Below are positions 16,436 to 26,146 of a DNA stretch of 40,717 nt, piece after piece (position 1 is the stretch's first letter; the number at the start of each line of letters is the position of its first letter). The position numbers and the translations under genes were made by a program. A model generated the notes under the pieces. The model was not told the origin of the DNA. It was given only the letters and a program-made list of their open reading frames with translations, and searched no databases. Source of the DNA: Nitrospinaceae bacterium (GTDB lineage Bacteria; Nitrospinota; Nitrospinia; Nitrospinales; VA-1); NCBI GenBank assembly GCA_029261475.1, contig JAJDBG010000038.1, positions 1 to 40,717 of the forward strand, in the 5' to 3' direction.

Positions 16436-18623
16436 AGCCTCTATGCGCACTCCCTGCATTGGCTTTGATTCGCTCTACATGGATGACGCCTTCAATAGCA
16501 CTGATTGCAGATAGGGTTTCATCTAGTTGCGCCAAATCTGATATTTCGATCAGAAAATCAAAATACGCCCTCTTGTTGGCCCCCTGCTTAATATTTGCAC
16601 GCGTAATATTCGTATTGCAACCTGCAACGACTTGGGTGATTTCCGCAAGTTGACCCGGCTTATCTTCTGCGACGATATGAATGCGCACTTCAAAGTCCTT
16701 CTGCCCTTCGTCTTCCCATTCCACCACAACCAACCGCTCCGATTCACCGCCTAAATCGCTCACACAGGGACAATCCATATGATGCACGGTAACCCCTCTT
16801 GCGCGAGTTATATAGCCTGTAATAGGCTCGCCTGGAACGGGGTTACAACATTTCCCAATCCGCAGGTGAATATCATCATTAAAGCACTTTACCCGTATAG
16901 AGCTACCGGTACTCTTGAACGAAGCAATTTCCTTGAGCTTAACTTGACTGCCCTCTTCGCCTTTACGAGTCTCCAATACTTCATTAGGTACCAACTTTTG
17001 CACAATCTGCAGAGGAGATATTTTTCCAATTCCCATGCCAAGGTACAGGCCTTCCAAATTCATAACGCCTGCGCCTTGCAGAACTTCGCTCATATGTTGT
17101 TCATTTATCAATAAGGAAGGGTCCATTCCATACCCGCGAACCGCATTTTCAAGCATCTCTCGGCCCAAGCGAAAGCTACGCTCTCTTTCGTGGGCATTGA
17201 TAAAGTGAGTGATTTGCCCTTTTGCCTTGGGTGTCTTTACAAAAGAAAGCCACTCTCTACTGGGGGAGCTTTCTTTTGAGGTGGTAATCTCTACCTGATC
17301 TCCGTTACGCAATTTATGACGAAGGGCAACAAACTTGCCGTTGACCTTTGCCAACTCGCAATGATTGCCAATATCTGTGTGAACAGCGTAAGCGAAATCC
17401 AATGGAGTGGACCCACGAGGCAAGGCAAGAACTTCTCCTGCAGGGGTGAATGCGTACACTTCATTAGAGAATAAATCGACTTTAAACGCGTTTAAAAAAT
17501 CCTTTGGATTTTTTATGTCCTTTTGATTTTCGATCAAATGACGCACCCAGTTTAGTCTGGAATCCGACGAATCTCCATAATGAGGACCTGTTTTCTCCTT
17601 GTACTGCCAATGCGCCGCTATGCCTTCTTCACAAATACGATGCATCGCCTGGGTCCTTATTTGCACTTCAACACGTTCACCCTCAGGCCCTATCACTGTT
17701 GTGTGCAAGGATTGATATTGGTTCGGCTTGGGCATCGCAATATAATCTTTAAAGCGCCCTGGAATCGGTTTCCATAATGAGTGAATCAGCCCTAAAACTG
17801 CGTAGCAATCCTTTAAAGAAGACGTCAAAATACGAATACCAATCAAGTCATAGACCTCTTCAAATGAGATGTTCTGCTCGATCATTTTTTTATAAATGCT
17901 ATAGTCCTGCTTCGTTCGCCCTTTAATACTTCCTTCTATGTCGGCTTCTTTCAACTCATCTTCAATGATCAGGCAAACCTTTTCCACATAGATCGTCCGG
18001 AACTCCCTACCCCGCTCCATCTTCTCACGAATTATTCGACATTCTTCTGGTGCAATATGGGGTAAACAACCGTTTTCCAATTCATTTTTTATCCAACCAA
18101 TACCAAGACGGTGAGCAATTGGTGCGTATATATCCAAAGTCTCGCGCGCAATCCTGTAACGGCTTGCCTCTGATAATGACTCCAGAGTTTGAATGTTATG
18201 AGCACGATCTGCAAGCTTGATCAAAACCACCCGGATATCCTTGGACATCGCGAGAATCATTTTTCGGTAATTCTCGGCCTGACTCTCCTCTTTACTAGAA
18301 AATTGCATCTTGCTGATCTTGGTGACTCCATCAACCAGTTGACACACTTCTTCTCCAAAACGTTCGACGATTTCTTCTTTTGTCGCCAAGGTGTCTTCGA
18401 TGGTGTCGTGAAGCAATCCTGCCGCAACTGATTTTTCATCCATTCGCAAGCGTGTGAGGTTCCATGCCACTTCTACAGGATGAGAAAAATAAGCCTCGCC
18501 TGATTTTCGGCTCTGGTTCCTATGTGCTTTTGCGGAATAGAAATAAGCGTCAAAAATCACATCCACTTCTGCGGCAGGGTGATACTCCAAAATCGCACTG
18601 GCTATGTCGTCTAGCTTTCTCAT
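16434..18623 (-). CDS. rel: Bifunctional (p)ppGpp synthetase/hydrolase (Rel/SpoT)
   Basis: 729 aa, full length for long RSH proteins. The HD hydrolase domain has His49 (YFSHPVEVA) and LLHDTIEDT with HD72-73 and ED76-77, all intact. The synthetase domain (about 240-355) has GRFKDYIAMPKPNQYQSLH at 289-307; RFKD (290-293) is the RxKD signature of bifunctional Mn-dependent enzymes, as opposed to ExDD of RelA. The TGS domain (about 385-450) begins NEVYAFTPAGEVLALPRG; a conserved-cysteine region (KCCNPVPGE) follows, then a C-terminal ACT domain (about 655-729). It makes and degrades the stringent-response alarmone on the ribosome. It is divergent from recG over 183 bp. Confidence 0.95.
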   Translation of the reverse strand: MRKLDDIASAILEYHPAAEVDVIFDAYFYSAKAHRNQSRKSGEAYFSHPVEVAWNLTRLRMDEKSVAAGLLHDTIEDTLATKEEIVERFGEEVCQLVDGVTKISKMQFSSKEESQAENYRKMILAMSKDIRVVLIKLADRAHNIQTLESLSEASRYRIARETLDIYAPIAHRLGIGWIKNELENGCLPHIAPEECRIIREKMERGREFRTIYVEKVCLIIEDELKEADIEGSIKGRTKQDYSIYKKMIEQNISFEEVYDLIGIRILTSSLKDCYAVLGLIHSLWKPIPGRFKDYIAMPKPNQYQSLHTTVIGPEGERVEVQIRTQAMHRICEEGIAAHWQYKEKTGPHYGDSSDSRLNWVRHLIENQKDIKNPKDFLNAFKVDLFSNEVYAFTPAGEVLALPRGSTPLDFAYAVHTDIGNHCELAKVNGKFVALRHKLRNGDQVEITTSKESSPSREWLSFVKTPKAKGQITHFINAHERERSFRLGREMLENAVRGYGMDPSLLINEQHMSEVLQGAGVMNLEGLYLGMGIGKISPLQIVQKLVPNEVLETRKGEEGSQVKLKEIASFKSTGSSIRVKCFNDDIHLRIGKCCNPVPGEPITGYITRARGVTVHHMDCPCVSDLGGESERLVVVEWEDEGQKDFEVRIHIVAEDKPGQLAEITQVVAGCNTNITRANIKQGANKRAYFDFLIEISDLAQLDETLSAISAIEGVIHVERIKANAGSAHRG

Positions 18624-18806
18624 ACTTCAAATTCAAGGAAAGAAGTTACACGTCTTTAAAACATTCTATTTTTTTGTTTTTTATACCTTTATGGCTGATA
18701 AAAGGATACTGACAACCACAATTCTTGTCAAATATTCTTTCCATAAATATGTAGTGTATAATCCCAGCATTCGTCTTTTCAGTGCATTTTAATTATACTT
18801 CTTCTT

Positions 18807-20945
18807 ATGAAATCTGAGACTGGGAAAAAAAAAGTCGCCCCTTCCACAAACGATCCACTTCAATTCGTTAAAGGCGTCGGCCCCAAGCGGGCATTGCTAC
18901 TAAAAAAACTTGGCTTGGAAACCATTGATGATGCCTTGCGCTTCCTTCCCTTTCGTTACGAAGACCTGAGTCGTGTCAAGAAAGTATCCGAGTTGATCCC
19001 GGGAGAACACGTCACTTTAGTAGGAACTATTTCTAACACCGGTACAACATCTCTGGGAATACGAAAAAAAGTTTTTGAGGTGATCGTCCAAGACGAGTCT
19101 GGTTTCACACGTGCAAAATGGTTTCAGTTTAACAAAAAATACATGGACAAAAAATTTCCAGTAGGAAATTTTATTATCCTTTCAGGCAAACCTGTTGTGA
19201 ATCGCTATGCAGGCTCGGGTCTCGAATTTGTTCATCCGGACGCGGAATCTTTTGCGGATGAATTTCCAGGTGAAGAAAGTATCGGACAAATTTTCCCCGT
19301 ATATCACAGCACCGAAGGCCTTCCAATCAAGGCCCTCAGAAACATCATGAAAAATATCATCGACGTTTATCAAGAACGAATCGAAGAATTTTTGCCTGTA
19401 ACAATTTTAAAGAAATACCATTTACCAAGTCGAGCGCAAGCTCTCGCCAAAACTCATTTCCCTCTCAAGGAAACAGATATAGAAGAACTGGAGAATTTTA
19501 AGACTGCGGAACAGCAACGTCTGATCTTTGAAGAATTGTTTCTTATCCAATTGGGCTTGACCTTCAAACGCAATCTCCGCAAAAAAGAAACCTTTGGAAA
19601 GGCGATGGCCACGCGTGGTCCACTCATCCGAAAATTCATCAAGCTCCTTCCTTTTGCGCTTACGGGCGCACAGAAAAGATCTCTTGGTGAGATCATGGAT
19701 AATCTCGAAGAAAATTTTCCAATGAACCGCCTTCTGCAAGGAGACGTTGGTAGCGGTAAAACCGTCGTCGCATTGACGGCACTTCTCACTGCTGTGGATA
19801 ACGGAAGGCAAGGGGCTATGATGGCACCGACAGAGTTGTTGAGTGAACAACATTACTCCAGCTTACTTCCCTACTGTCAGAAACTGGGAGTCTCCATCGA
19901 GCTGGCAACCTCTGCAGGAACAGCTAAGGCTCGAAGAGAGATTCGTGAAAAAATAGAGTCTGGTACAGCACAGATCATCGTTGGCACCCACGCTCTCATT
20001 CAAGACAAAGTAAACTTTAAGGATCTGGGTCTCATCGTCGTCGATGAGCAACATCGTTTCGGTGTCTTGCAACGGGAAGCCATCGGCAAAAAAGGCAACC
20101 AGCCACACGCTCTCATCATGACGGCCACCCCCATTCCGCGCTCCTTGTCCCTCACTCTCTATGGAGACTTCAGTGTTTCCTATCTTGATGAACTCCCTTC
20201 GGGAAGGCAACCTATAAAAACCCAAATATTTTACGAAAAAACTCGCGAGAAAGCTTACACTCTGCTTTATAAAGAAATCCAAAAGGGAGGACAAGCCTAC
20301 ATCGTTTGTCCGCTCATCGACGAATCGGAAAAATCCAGCCTCAAAGCTGTTGTCGAAACTCTCGCGTTCATCAAAATGAAGTACCCCGATCTATCAGCCG
20401 AATTGATTCACGGTAAAATGAAACGTGAAGACAGACAGAAAATCATGTCTGATTTTCAGGAAGGAACCATACAAGTACTCGTCGCCACGACTGTAATCGA
20501 GGTGGGCATCGACGTACCCAACGCTTCTGTAATAATGATTGAGCACTCGGAACGCTTCGGACTTTCACAATTGCATCAATTGCGGGGCCGGGTGGGACGC
20601 GGACAACGCGCCTCTCACTGTCTACTCGTCGCTTACTACCCTTTGACCGAAGAGGGGAAAGCTCGACTCAACGCCATGAAAGAGTTTTCAGATGGTTTCT
20701 CTATTGCGGAAGAAGATCTGAAGATTCGCGGCCCTGGAGATTTTCTCGGTGCCCGCCAATCGGGCATGCCTTTTTTAAGAATGGCTAACTTGTTGAGAGA
20801 TTTTGAGTGGATAGAAATTGCTCGTAATGAGGCAAGGCAAATCATAGAAAATGATCCTGGATTAAATGCACCTGATCTGCAAAAATTGAAAAAAGCATTG
20901 GGCCATTACCTGGGCGACAAACTGGATTTGATAAACGTTATCTAG
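18807..20945 (+). CDS. recG: ATP-dependent DNA helicase RecG
   Basis: 712 aa. The N-terminal wedge/OB region (about 15-260) begins LQFVKGVGPKRALLLKKLGL. Helicase motif I is GDVGSGKT (312-319), motif II VDEQHRFGV, motif III MTATPIPRSL, motif V VATTVIEVGIDVPNA and motif VI QLHQLRGRVGRG. The C-terminal RecG motif follows (DLKIRGPGDFLGARQSG). It is a double-strand translocase that regresses stalled forks and processes Holliday junctions. The N-terminus is slightly shorter than in some deltaproteobacterial homologues. It is probably first in an operon with the next two genes. Confidence 0.96.
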   Translation: MKSETGKKKVAPSTNDPLQFVKGVGPKRALLLKKLGLETIDDALRFLPFRYEDLSRVKKVSELIPGEHVTLVGTISNTGTTSLGIRKKVFEVIVQDESGFTRAKWFQFNKKYMDKKFPVGNFIILSGKPVVNRYAGSGLEFVHPDAESFADEFPGEESIGQIFPVYHSTEGLPIKALRNIMKNIIDVYQERIEEFLPVTILKKYHLPSRAQALAKTHFPLKETDIEELENFKTAEQQRLIFEELFLIQLGLTFKRNLRKKETFGKAMATRGPLIRKFIKLLPFALTGAQKRSLGEIMDNLEENFPMNRLLQGDVGSGKTVVALTALLTAVDNGRQGAMMAPTELLSEQHYSSLLPYCQKLGVSIELATSAGTAKARREIREKIESGTAQIIVGTHALIQDKVNFKDLGLIVVDEQHRFGVLQREAIGKKGNQPHALIMTATPIPRSLSLTLYGDFSVSYLDELPSGRQPIKTQIFYEKTREKAYTLLYKEIQKGGQAYIVCPLIDESEKSSLKAVVETLAFIKMKYPDLSAELIHGKMKREDRQKIMSDFQEGTIQVLVATTVIEVGIDVPNASVIMIEHSERFGLSQLHQLRGRVGRGQRASHCLLVAYYPLTEEGKARLNAMKEFSDGFSIAEEDLKIRGPGDFLGARQSGMPFLRMANLLRDFEWIEIARNEARQIIENDPGLNAPDLQKLKKALGHYLGDKLDLINVI

Positions 20946-20978
20946 CGGACACTATTTTTTCAATCGTCGCATCCCATT

Positions 20979-21356
20979 ATGAAAAAAAAACTTCACTTCA
21001 ATAAAGCCGATCTGTCCTTGATAACAGCTCTCGCATTTCTCAACCTGTTCTTTTTATTTCAAAATCCTTTGAACGAGGCTGGGAGCTATGCAGAAATACA
21101 AGTGAATCAAAAACAGTACACACGGGTTGCACTCTCCAGGGATCAAATCATCAAAGTTTCTGGCCCTATTGGCATCACTGAAGTGAAGATTGAAAACGGT
21201 CATGCGAGAATTATCAAATCGCCTTGTCAAAATAAAATCTGCATCAAGTCTGGCTACATCCAATACGCCGATCGTATCCTGGCTTGCATCCCAAATAAAG
21301 TACTCGTCCGTATCGTCGGCACTTCTCAAGAAACCGTCGATACCATCGTCGGGTAA
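20979..21356 (+). CDS. NusG domain II-containing membrane-anchored protein
   Basis: 125 aa. A short basic N-terminus and a TM or signal segment (about 12-29) precede an extracytoplasmic NusG_II domain (PF07009). The diagnostic pattern KSPCQNKICIKSGYIQ...ILACIPNKVLVRI carries three conserved cysteines (SPCxxKxC and C-x-PN). The family is often found next to Gx transporter or thiamine/FMN-transfer genes, but not here. Function unknown. It follows recG by 33 bp and precedes the M1 peptidase by 29 bp on the same strand. Confidence 0.85.
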   Translation: MKKKLHFNKADLSLITALAFLNLFFLFQNPLNEAGSYAEIQVNQKQYTRVALSRDQIIKVSGPIGITEVKIENGHARIIKSPCQNKICIKSGYIQYADRILACIPNKVLVRIVGTSQETVDTIVG

Positions 21357-21385
21357 ACTGTAACGCTGATGTCCCCAAAATAACC

Positions 21386-23485
21386 ATGCGCTCTATATTT
21401 TTTATACTCTCATTGTTTTTGACTTTTAACTCAAGCGGACGCGCCCTGGCTTCGCCTGCACTGATCCATCATCAAATTGAAATCACCTTACAACCCGACA
21501 CTCACCGCCTCACAGCCATAGATCGTCTTACGGTCACTGCACCTAATAACAAAACAGACACCCTGGAATTTTATCTCGCCAATGATTTCAAAATCAGTTC
21601 TATTCAACTTCCATCTGGAATATCCCATTCCACAGAAGTTGCAGAAGAAGCCTCAATACAATTGATACACGTTCAAAAAAAACCACAAGCTCACTGGCCT
21701 AATCCATTGTCGATAACATTTCATTACGCAGGACACTATGAAGCCCAAGAAGAAAACCCAGAAATATTTCTATCCGGAGCGGATAATTTCTATCCACAAT
21801 TGAATAGCGACGAACCCAGTTCAATGACTTTTACAATGACGACAACACTTCCAGCAGGTTGGTCGTCTGTCAGTCAGGGTGAAAAATCATCGTCCTCCAC
21901 GTCCAACTCCACCGTTCAAACGACTTGGGGCAATCCCCATCCAAACAATGAAATTTTTCTAATCGCTAACCATTACCATGAGTACGAAGACCGTTGGAAC
22001 AATGTATCTCTCCAAGCCTATCTCCTGAAAGATGATCCCAAGCTCGCGCAACGTTACCTGACATCCACAAAAAAGTATCTTGCCTTGTTCTCCAAACTAC
22101 TCGGCGACTATCCTTACTCAAAATTTGCATTGATCGAAACTCCCGGCCCTGCGGGTTATGGTATGCCCTCTTTCACCTACCTGGGGTCGAGGGTCATTCG
22201 CCTGCCATTCATTCTCGAGACCTCTTATCCACACGAGATACTGCACAATTGGTGGGGAAATGGAGTGTTTCACGATCCACGTTTTGCAAACTGGTCGGAA
22301 GGACTGACTTCCTACCTGGCCGACCATTATCTGCAAGCTTTAAAAGGAAAGGGTCCACAATACCGATTTCAGGAGTTGATGAAATACGACAGCTATGTGA
22401 ATGAAAAAAATGACTTCCCCATAGACCAGTTTCGCTACGCAGATGGCCCCGCTTCGCAAGCCGTGGGCTACGGAAAAATGTTGATGACATTGCACATGCT
22501 GAGAATGCAATTGGGAGATTCCCAGTTCATCGAAGGACTGCGCCAATTCTACAAAAAAAAGCGTTTTCAATTTGCTGATTTGAATGCAATGAAAGACGCG
22601 TTTGAATCGGTGTCCCACACAAGCTTGAAAGATTTTTTTGAGCAATGGACTCAACAAACCGGCGCACTGCAAATCGAATTGAGCTCTGCAGAATACAGAA
22701 CCTCTCCCAATGGCTACACGCTCAACATTGTCGTTACTCAAAAAAATTCACCGCCCTATGACTTTCAACTTCCCGTTGCCATATGGCAAGAAAAGCAAAA
22801 CATGCCATTGCTAACTCGATTCAAAGTCACAAACTCTGTTCAATCTTTTAGCATTCAGCTGAAAGCCAAACCGACCGCTGTATTGCTCGATCCCTACACC
22901 GACCTGTTCCGGAAATTGAATGAAGGAGAGATTCCACCAAGCATAGGGCAGACTTACGGAGCGCAAAAGCAAACTGTGTGGACGAATTCACAGGAAGGGA
23001 ATTTGCATTCGGCCTATCAAGAACTGGCACTTGCTTTGGCAGGGAATTCAGAAACGGTCACGGACAATCCATCAACCCTGCCCGATGGAAGCCTTTGGGC
23101 TTTGGGAGGAAAGCATCCACTGAAAGAAAAAATAATATCTAAATTAATCGAACGAGGTTTCCAATTCGATTCGCAGGGAGTGACCATTGAAGAAAAACAT
23201 TATCCATGGGAAGACCATAGCTTCATCTTCACCCTGCCTCGCGTCGATGGAGAAAAAGGCACTCTCACCTGGATCGTAGCTGGAACAGAAAAAAGCATTC
23301 CCGGACTCATCAGAAAATTACCGCATTACAGCAAGTACGGCTATCTCGTTTTCAAAGGCAATGCACCGAGCAATCAGATCAAAGGCCAGTGGCCCGCCAG
23401 CCCTCAAGGCAGAGAAAAAATATTTTCACCGGGCAAGCGTGCCCTTCCACCACAGGCACCACTCGCGTCAACACATATGGATTGA
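21386..23485 (+). CDS. Exported M1-like (gluzincin) metallopeptidase
   Basis: 699 aa. Signal peptide about 1-22. An N-terminal beta domain with HHQIEITLQPDTHRLTAIDRL is typical of M1 aminopeptidases. The catalytic region has SYPHEILHNWWGNGV (HExxH, zinc His and catalytic Glu) followed by WSEGLTSYLADHY, supplying the third zinc ligand Glu. A GAMEN exopeptidase motif is not evident; GYGMPSFTYLG lies in that position, so substrate preference may differ from classic aminopeptidase N. The last 180 residues resemble no domain I recognise and include a Pro-rich tail. It is probably periplasmic. It ends 7 bp from the convergent ABC-ATPase gene. Confidence 0.83.
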   Translation: MRSIFFILSLFLTFNSSGRALASPALIHHQIEITLQPDTHRLTAIDRLTVTAPNNKTDTLEFYLANDFKISSIQLPSGISHSTEVAEEASIQLIHVQKKPQAHWPNPLSITFHYAGHYEAQEENPEIFLSGADNFYPQLNSDEPSSMTFTMTTTLPAGWSSVSQGEKSSSSTSNSTVQTTWGNPHPNNEIFLIANHYHEYEDRWNNVSLQAYLLKDDPKLAQRYLTSTKKYLALFSKLLGDYPYSKFALIETPGPAGYGMPSFTYLGSRVIRLPFILETSYPHEILHNWWGNGVFHDPRFANWSEGLTSYLADHYLQALKGKGPQYRFQELMKYDSYVNEKNDFPIDQFRYADGPASQAVGYGKMLMTLHMLRMQLGDSQFIEGLRQFYKKKRFQFADLNAMKDAFESVSHTSLKDFFEQWTQQTGALQIELSSAEYRTSPNGYTLNIVVTQKNSPPYDFQLPVAIWQEKQNMPLLTRFKVTNSVQSFSIQLKAKPTAVLLDPYTDLFRKLNEGEIPPSIGQTYGAQKQTVWTNSQEGNLHSAYQELALALAGNSETVTDNPSTLPDGSLWALGGKHPLKEKIISKLIERGFQFDSQGVTIEEKHYPWEDHSFIFTLPRVDGEKGTLTWIVAGTEKSIPGLIRKLPHYSKYGYLVFKGNAPSNQIKGQWPASPQGREKIFSPGKRALPPQAPLASTHMD

Positions 23486-23492
23486 GTTTTCT

Positions 23493-25193
23493 TTATCGGA
23501 TTCTATTTAGGACAGCAAGAGCTTCCTGCAATCGGGGCAAGACAAACAAGCCTGTGTTATAGGGCGCGATTGAGGCCAAGCCTTCGGTTTCCATATCCGC
23601 AATGATTTTCTTTAACCCTTTCACATCGCTCAAATCAGAATCGACCTGCAATTCTTTCAATCTATGTAATATCCAGCCGCAAACCATCAACTGGCCCTCT
23701 TCCTGCAATTGCTCCAGATAGTGGGTCTCCACTTCGTTGTCTCCCAAAGTCAAAGACGAAAGTCCACGCGTTTGAATTACGATTTCTTTTCTGCCGCGTG
23801 AAAAATCTACGGCTCTCAAATCACGTCTTCGCTTTAAGACAGTGGGAAAGGGCTGTGACGTTTCCTTCACTCGTTTTCCCGGTTCTGCTTGCACAATCTG
23901 TTTTGCTTCTTCTGTAACCAAACGTGGAAGAAAATTTTCCATCGCGATCACTTGAGACGCGGGTTCAAAATAATCGCCACAACCTCCCATCACCAACAGA
24001 ATTCCTACTCCAAATTTTTCATGAATCTCCTCTGCCCGGTCTAGAAAAGGAGTGATCGGTTCCATATCAGTATGAATCAAAGCTTGCATTCTGGCATCGC
24101 GAATCATGAAATTGGTCGCACAGGTGTCTTCGTCCATCAACAAAAACTCTGCGCCGGACTCAATTGCCTCAATGATATTCACCGCCTGAGAAGTCGAGCC
24201 ACTTGCAGAGCGAGTAGAGAAATGACGCGTGGAAGTCACCGAAGGCAAATCGCCCATGAAACCAGAGAGGTCGATGTCTTGAACCGGGCGACCATCTTCT
24301 GCGCGCACTTTAACCGCCGAGCTCACGGTCGCAATTCGCTCACGCCCATCTCCATGTACATGCGGATGAATGGCAGACTGGATGGATTTCAGCAAAGCAC
24401 TCTTGCCATGGAATCCGCCGCCAACGATCAAATTGATTCCCTTAGGAACGGGCATCCCTTGCACCTGGCCTGCATGCGGTAATTCCACCCAAGCCGACAA
24501 TCCTTCCGGGGCTTGAAACAGGACCGCCTGTTCTTCCAAAGGCAAATCGCTGTTCCCACCCGAACGAGGCAGTAACGATCCGTTAGAGACAAATGCAGAC
24601 CAGTCGTTTTCCTGCAATGCCATTTGAAGTGCTGAAAAATCTTCCAGCGTAGCGATGGCCTGTTCAATGCGCGAAAAGTTCAGTGCTTCTGGAAGCAGTG
24701 ACTGTGCCCAAACAGGTTGGATAGCCTCTTCAAACATTCGCAAACATTCCTGCTCAAGGATCGACCTTCCCCCAGCAGGCAAACCTGCAAAAAAAATCAG
24801 GTTCAATTTACCTCCCAAAATCCTTGCACCACTCCGACAAAGAATCGATTGCCCGACCGCTTGCACAGCAATCACTCCGCTTTTCCCGGTCCCTTTGATT
24901 CGCACAGAAGACGTTTTAATATTGCGGTTCAATTCGCGTAGTAGAAAATCTTCCAGGGCCAGGCATCGAGTTGGCGTGTCAAAAAAAATCGCAGGGAAAC
25001 CAACAGCACCTAAATCCAGAGAGACGGAAAGTCGTGTGGGTTGAGCAAAAGGGTCTCCTTGAACATGCTCAAAACACACCGTAAAAGGAGAGAATTCGAA
25101 GGACTTCCCCTGCAATTCCTTATAAGCTTTGTATCCACGTCCCTTCAAACTTTTAATGAGTTTCTTCAGGGCAGAAGGCATTTGAATTTTCAT
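23493..25193 (-). CDS. ABC-class ATPase of the PF09818 family
   Basis: 566 aa from the ATG at 25193, chosen because GAGGG lies 8 bases upstream and MKIQMPSALKKLIKSLKGRGYKAYKEL is the normal family N-terminus; the longer frame from 25316 would overlap the upstream gene. Family hallmarks: FEHVQGDPFAQPTR, Walker A GGGFHGKS (about 258-265), Walker B FLLMDEDTCATNFMIRD, and a long central insertion. It is a soluble single-chain ATPase with an ABC fold but no transporter partner. A trypanosome homologue (MRB1590) works in mitochondrial RNA editing and binds RNA through a pore, so nucleic-acid binding is plausible; the bacterial role is unknown. It sits 16 bp downstream of the radical SAM gene, same operon. 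Confidence 0.87.
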   Translation of the reverse strand: MKIQMPSALKKLIKSLKGRGYKAYKELQGKSFEFSPFTVCFEHVQGDPFAQPTRLSVSLDLGAVGFPAIFFDTPTRCLALEDFLLRELNRNIKTSSVRIKGTGKSGVIAVQAVGQSILCRSGARILGGKLNLIFFAGLPAGGRSILEQECLRMFEEAIQPVWAQSLLPEALNFSRIEQAIATLEDFSALQMALQENDWSAFVSNGSLLPRSGGNSDLPLEEQAVLFQAPEGLSAWVELPHAGQVQGMPVPKGINLIVGGGFHGKSALLKSIQSAIHPHVHGDGRERIATVSSAVKVRAEDGRPVQDIDLSGFMGDLPSVTSTRHFSTRSASGSTSQAVNIIEAIESGAEFLLMDEDTCATNFMIRDARMQALIHTDMEPITPFLDRAEEIHEKFGVGILLVMGGCGDYFEPASQVIAMENFLPRLVTEEAKQIVQAEPGKRVKETSQPFPTVLKRRRDLRAVDFSRGRKEIVIQTRGLSSLTLGDNEVETHYLEQLQEEGQLMVCGWILHRLKELQVDSDLSDVKGLKKIIADMETEGLASIAPYNTGLFVLPRLQEALAVLNRIR

Positions 25194-25209
25194 AAAATCC
25201 CTCTTCGGT

Positions 25210-26061
25210 TCATGAAAAGTTTCCGGAAAAACCATCAGAAGATACGCCGACTCTGAGGTATTTTCGAGCAACATCCGCCATTTGATCTCTATAGGAAAGA
25301 TGGATCGATGCCTCATTCAACTCCGCCATCGCTTTTGGAAGTGCAGATTTTAACGTACGACTTCCATCAGCCGTGCCATCACCTAAAATGTAATGATCCA
25401 GAATCACCGCCCCCACACCTTCATTTGCCAGGCGTTGAAAAAAAGTATCCGGATTTTTTAATGGGTATAAAGGCGATAGGCACGCAACCGTCGCAATACC
25501 ATTTTTAGCAAACAGTGCCAAAGCCCCCAACCTTTTCGATAATGAACACGGTGGCGAGGGCAAGCCGGGTAAACGTTCTCGATCCCCTTCTATGGAAATA
25601 TGAACCCGTACATCGCAAAGTAGAGACAAATCCAGAATAATATTCATATCGTCAACGATCCTGTCCGTATGCGTTTGCAAAATCACAGAGTCAGGAGGAT
25701 CTTCAATCATCGCACTCAAAATTTTCCGAGTGATTCTATACTTACGTTCTATAGGTTGCCATGGATCGGTTGAGCTAGATAAAAAAATAGAAAAAGGAGT
25801 TTTTCGCTTTCGCACCCAGGCGCGTTCCGCTTTCACCGTTTTCAGGTAAACAGCGTCGGCATTGGTTTTAGCATCAACAAATCGCCCCCATGTACGAGAC
25901 TGAACCAACCAGGGATTGAATTGAACATAGCAGGCAACTCCGCAGGAAGACCGCCCAAATCCGCATCCCGTATAAGGATTGAGTGAATGCGATACAACAT
26001 TGGAAAGATAACCGCCAGCACGGGTCAAAATAGACTGACACTTAATTTCTTTTACAATCAT
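25210..26061 (-). CDS. SPL-like radical SAM protein with unusual cysteine spacing
   Basis: 283 aa. It resembles the spore-photoproduct-lyase-like COG1533 group: SLNPYTGC near residues 27-33, STDPWQPIERKYRITR, ILQTHTDRIVDDM and VHISIEGDRERL follow the family order. The cluster cysteines read C33-x6-C40-x3-C44-Y instead of the usual C-x3-C-x2-C, with a GRSSCGVACYVQ insertion. A related GRSxCGVGCYV variant may define a subfamily; I recall similar sequences but cannot confirm. Substrate unknown; no DNA-repair neighbour argues for photoproduct lyase. It is followed in the operon by the PF09818 ATPase. Confidence 0.8.
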   Translation of the reverse strand: MIVKEIKCQSILTRAGGYLSNVVSHSLNPYTGCGFGRSSCGVACYVQFNPWLVQSRTWGRFVDAKTNADAVYLKTVKAERAWVRKRKTPFSIFLSSSTDPWQPIERKYRITRKILSAMIEDPPDSVILQTHTDRIVDDMNIILDLSLLCDVRVHISIEGDRERLPGLPSPPCSLSKRLGALALFAKNGIATVACLSPLYPLKNPDTFFQRLANEGVGAVILDHYILGDGTADGSRTLKSALPKAMAELNEASIHLSYRDQMADVARKYLRVGVSSDGFSGNFS

Positions 26062-26146
26062 AAAGAACTCGCGTCGAACTAGAGTTTCAAAACCTGCTAC
26101 AATACCATCCCTTATTATATGATATTAAAAAGGTTAGAATCTCTGC

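Noticed and set aside
19422-20294. Long minus-strand open frames (143 aa each) inside recG
   Set aside because: Antisense shadows of a confidently identified gene, with no ribosome site and no recognisable domain.
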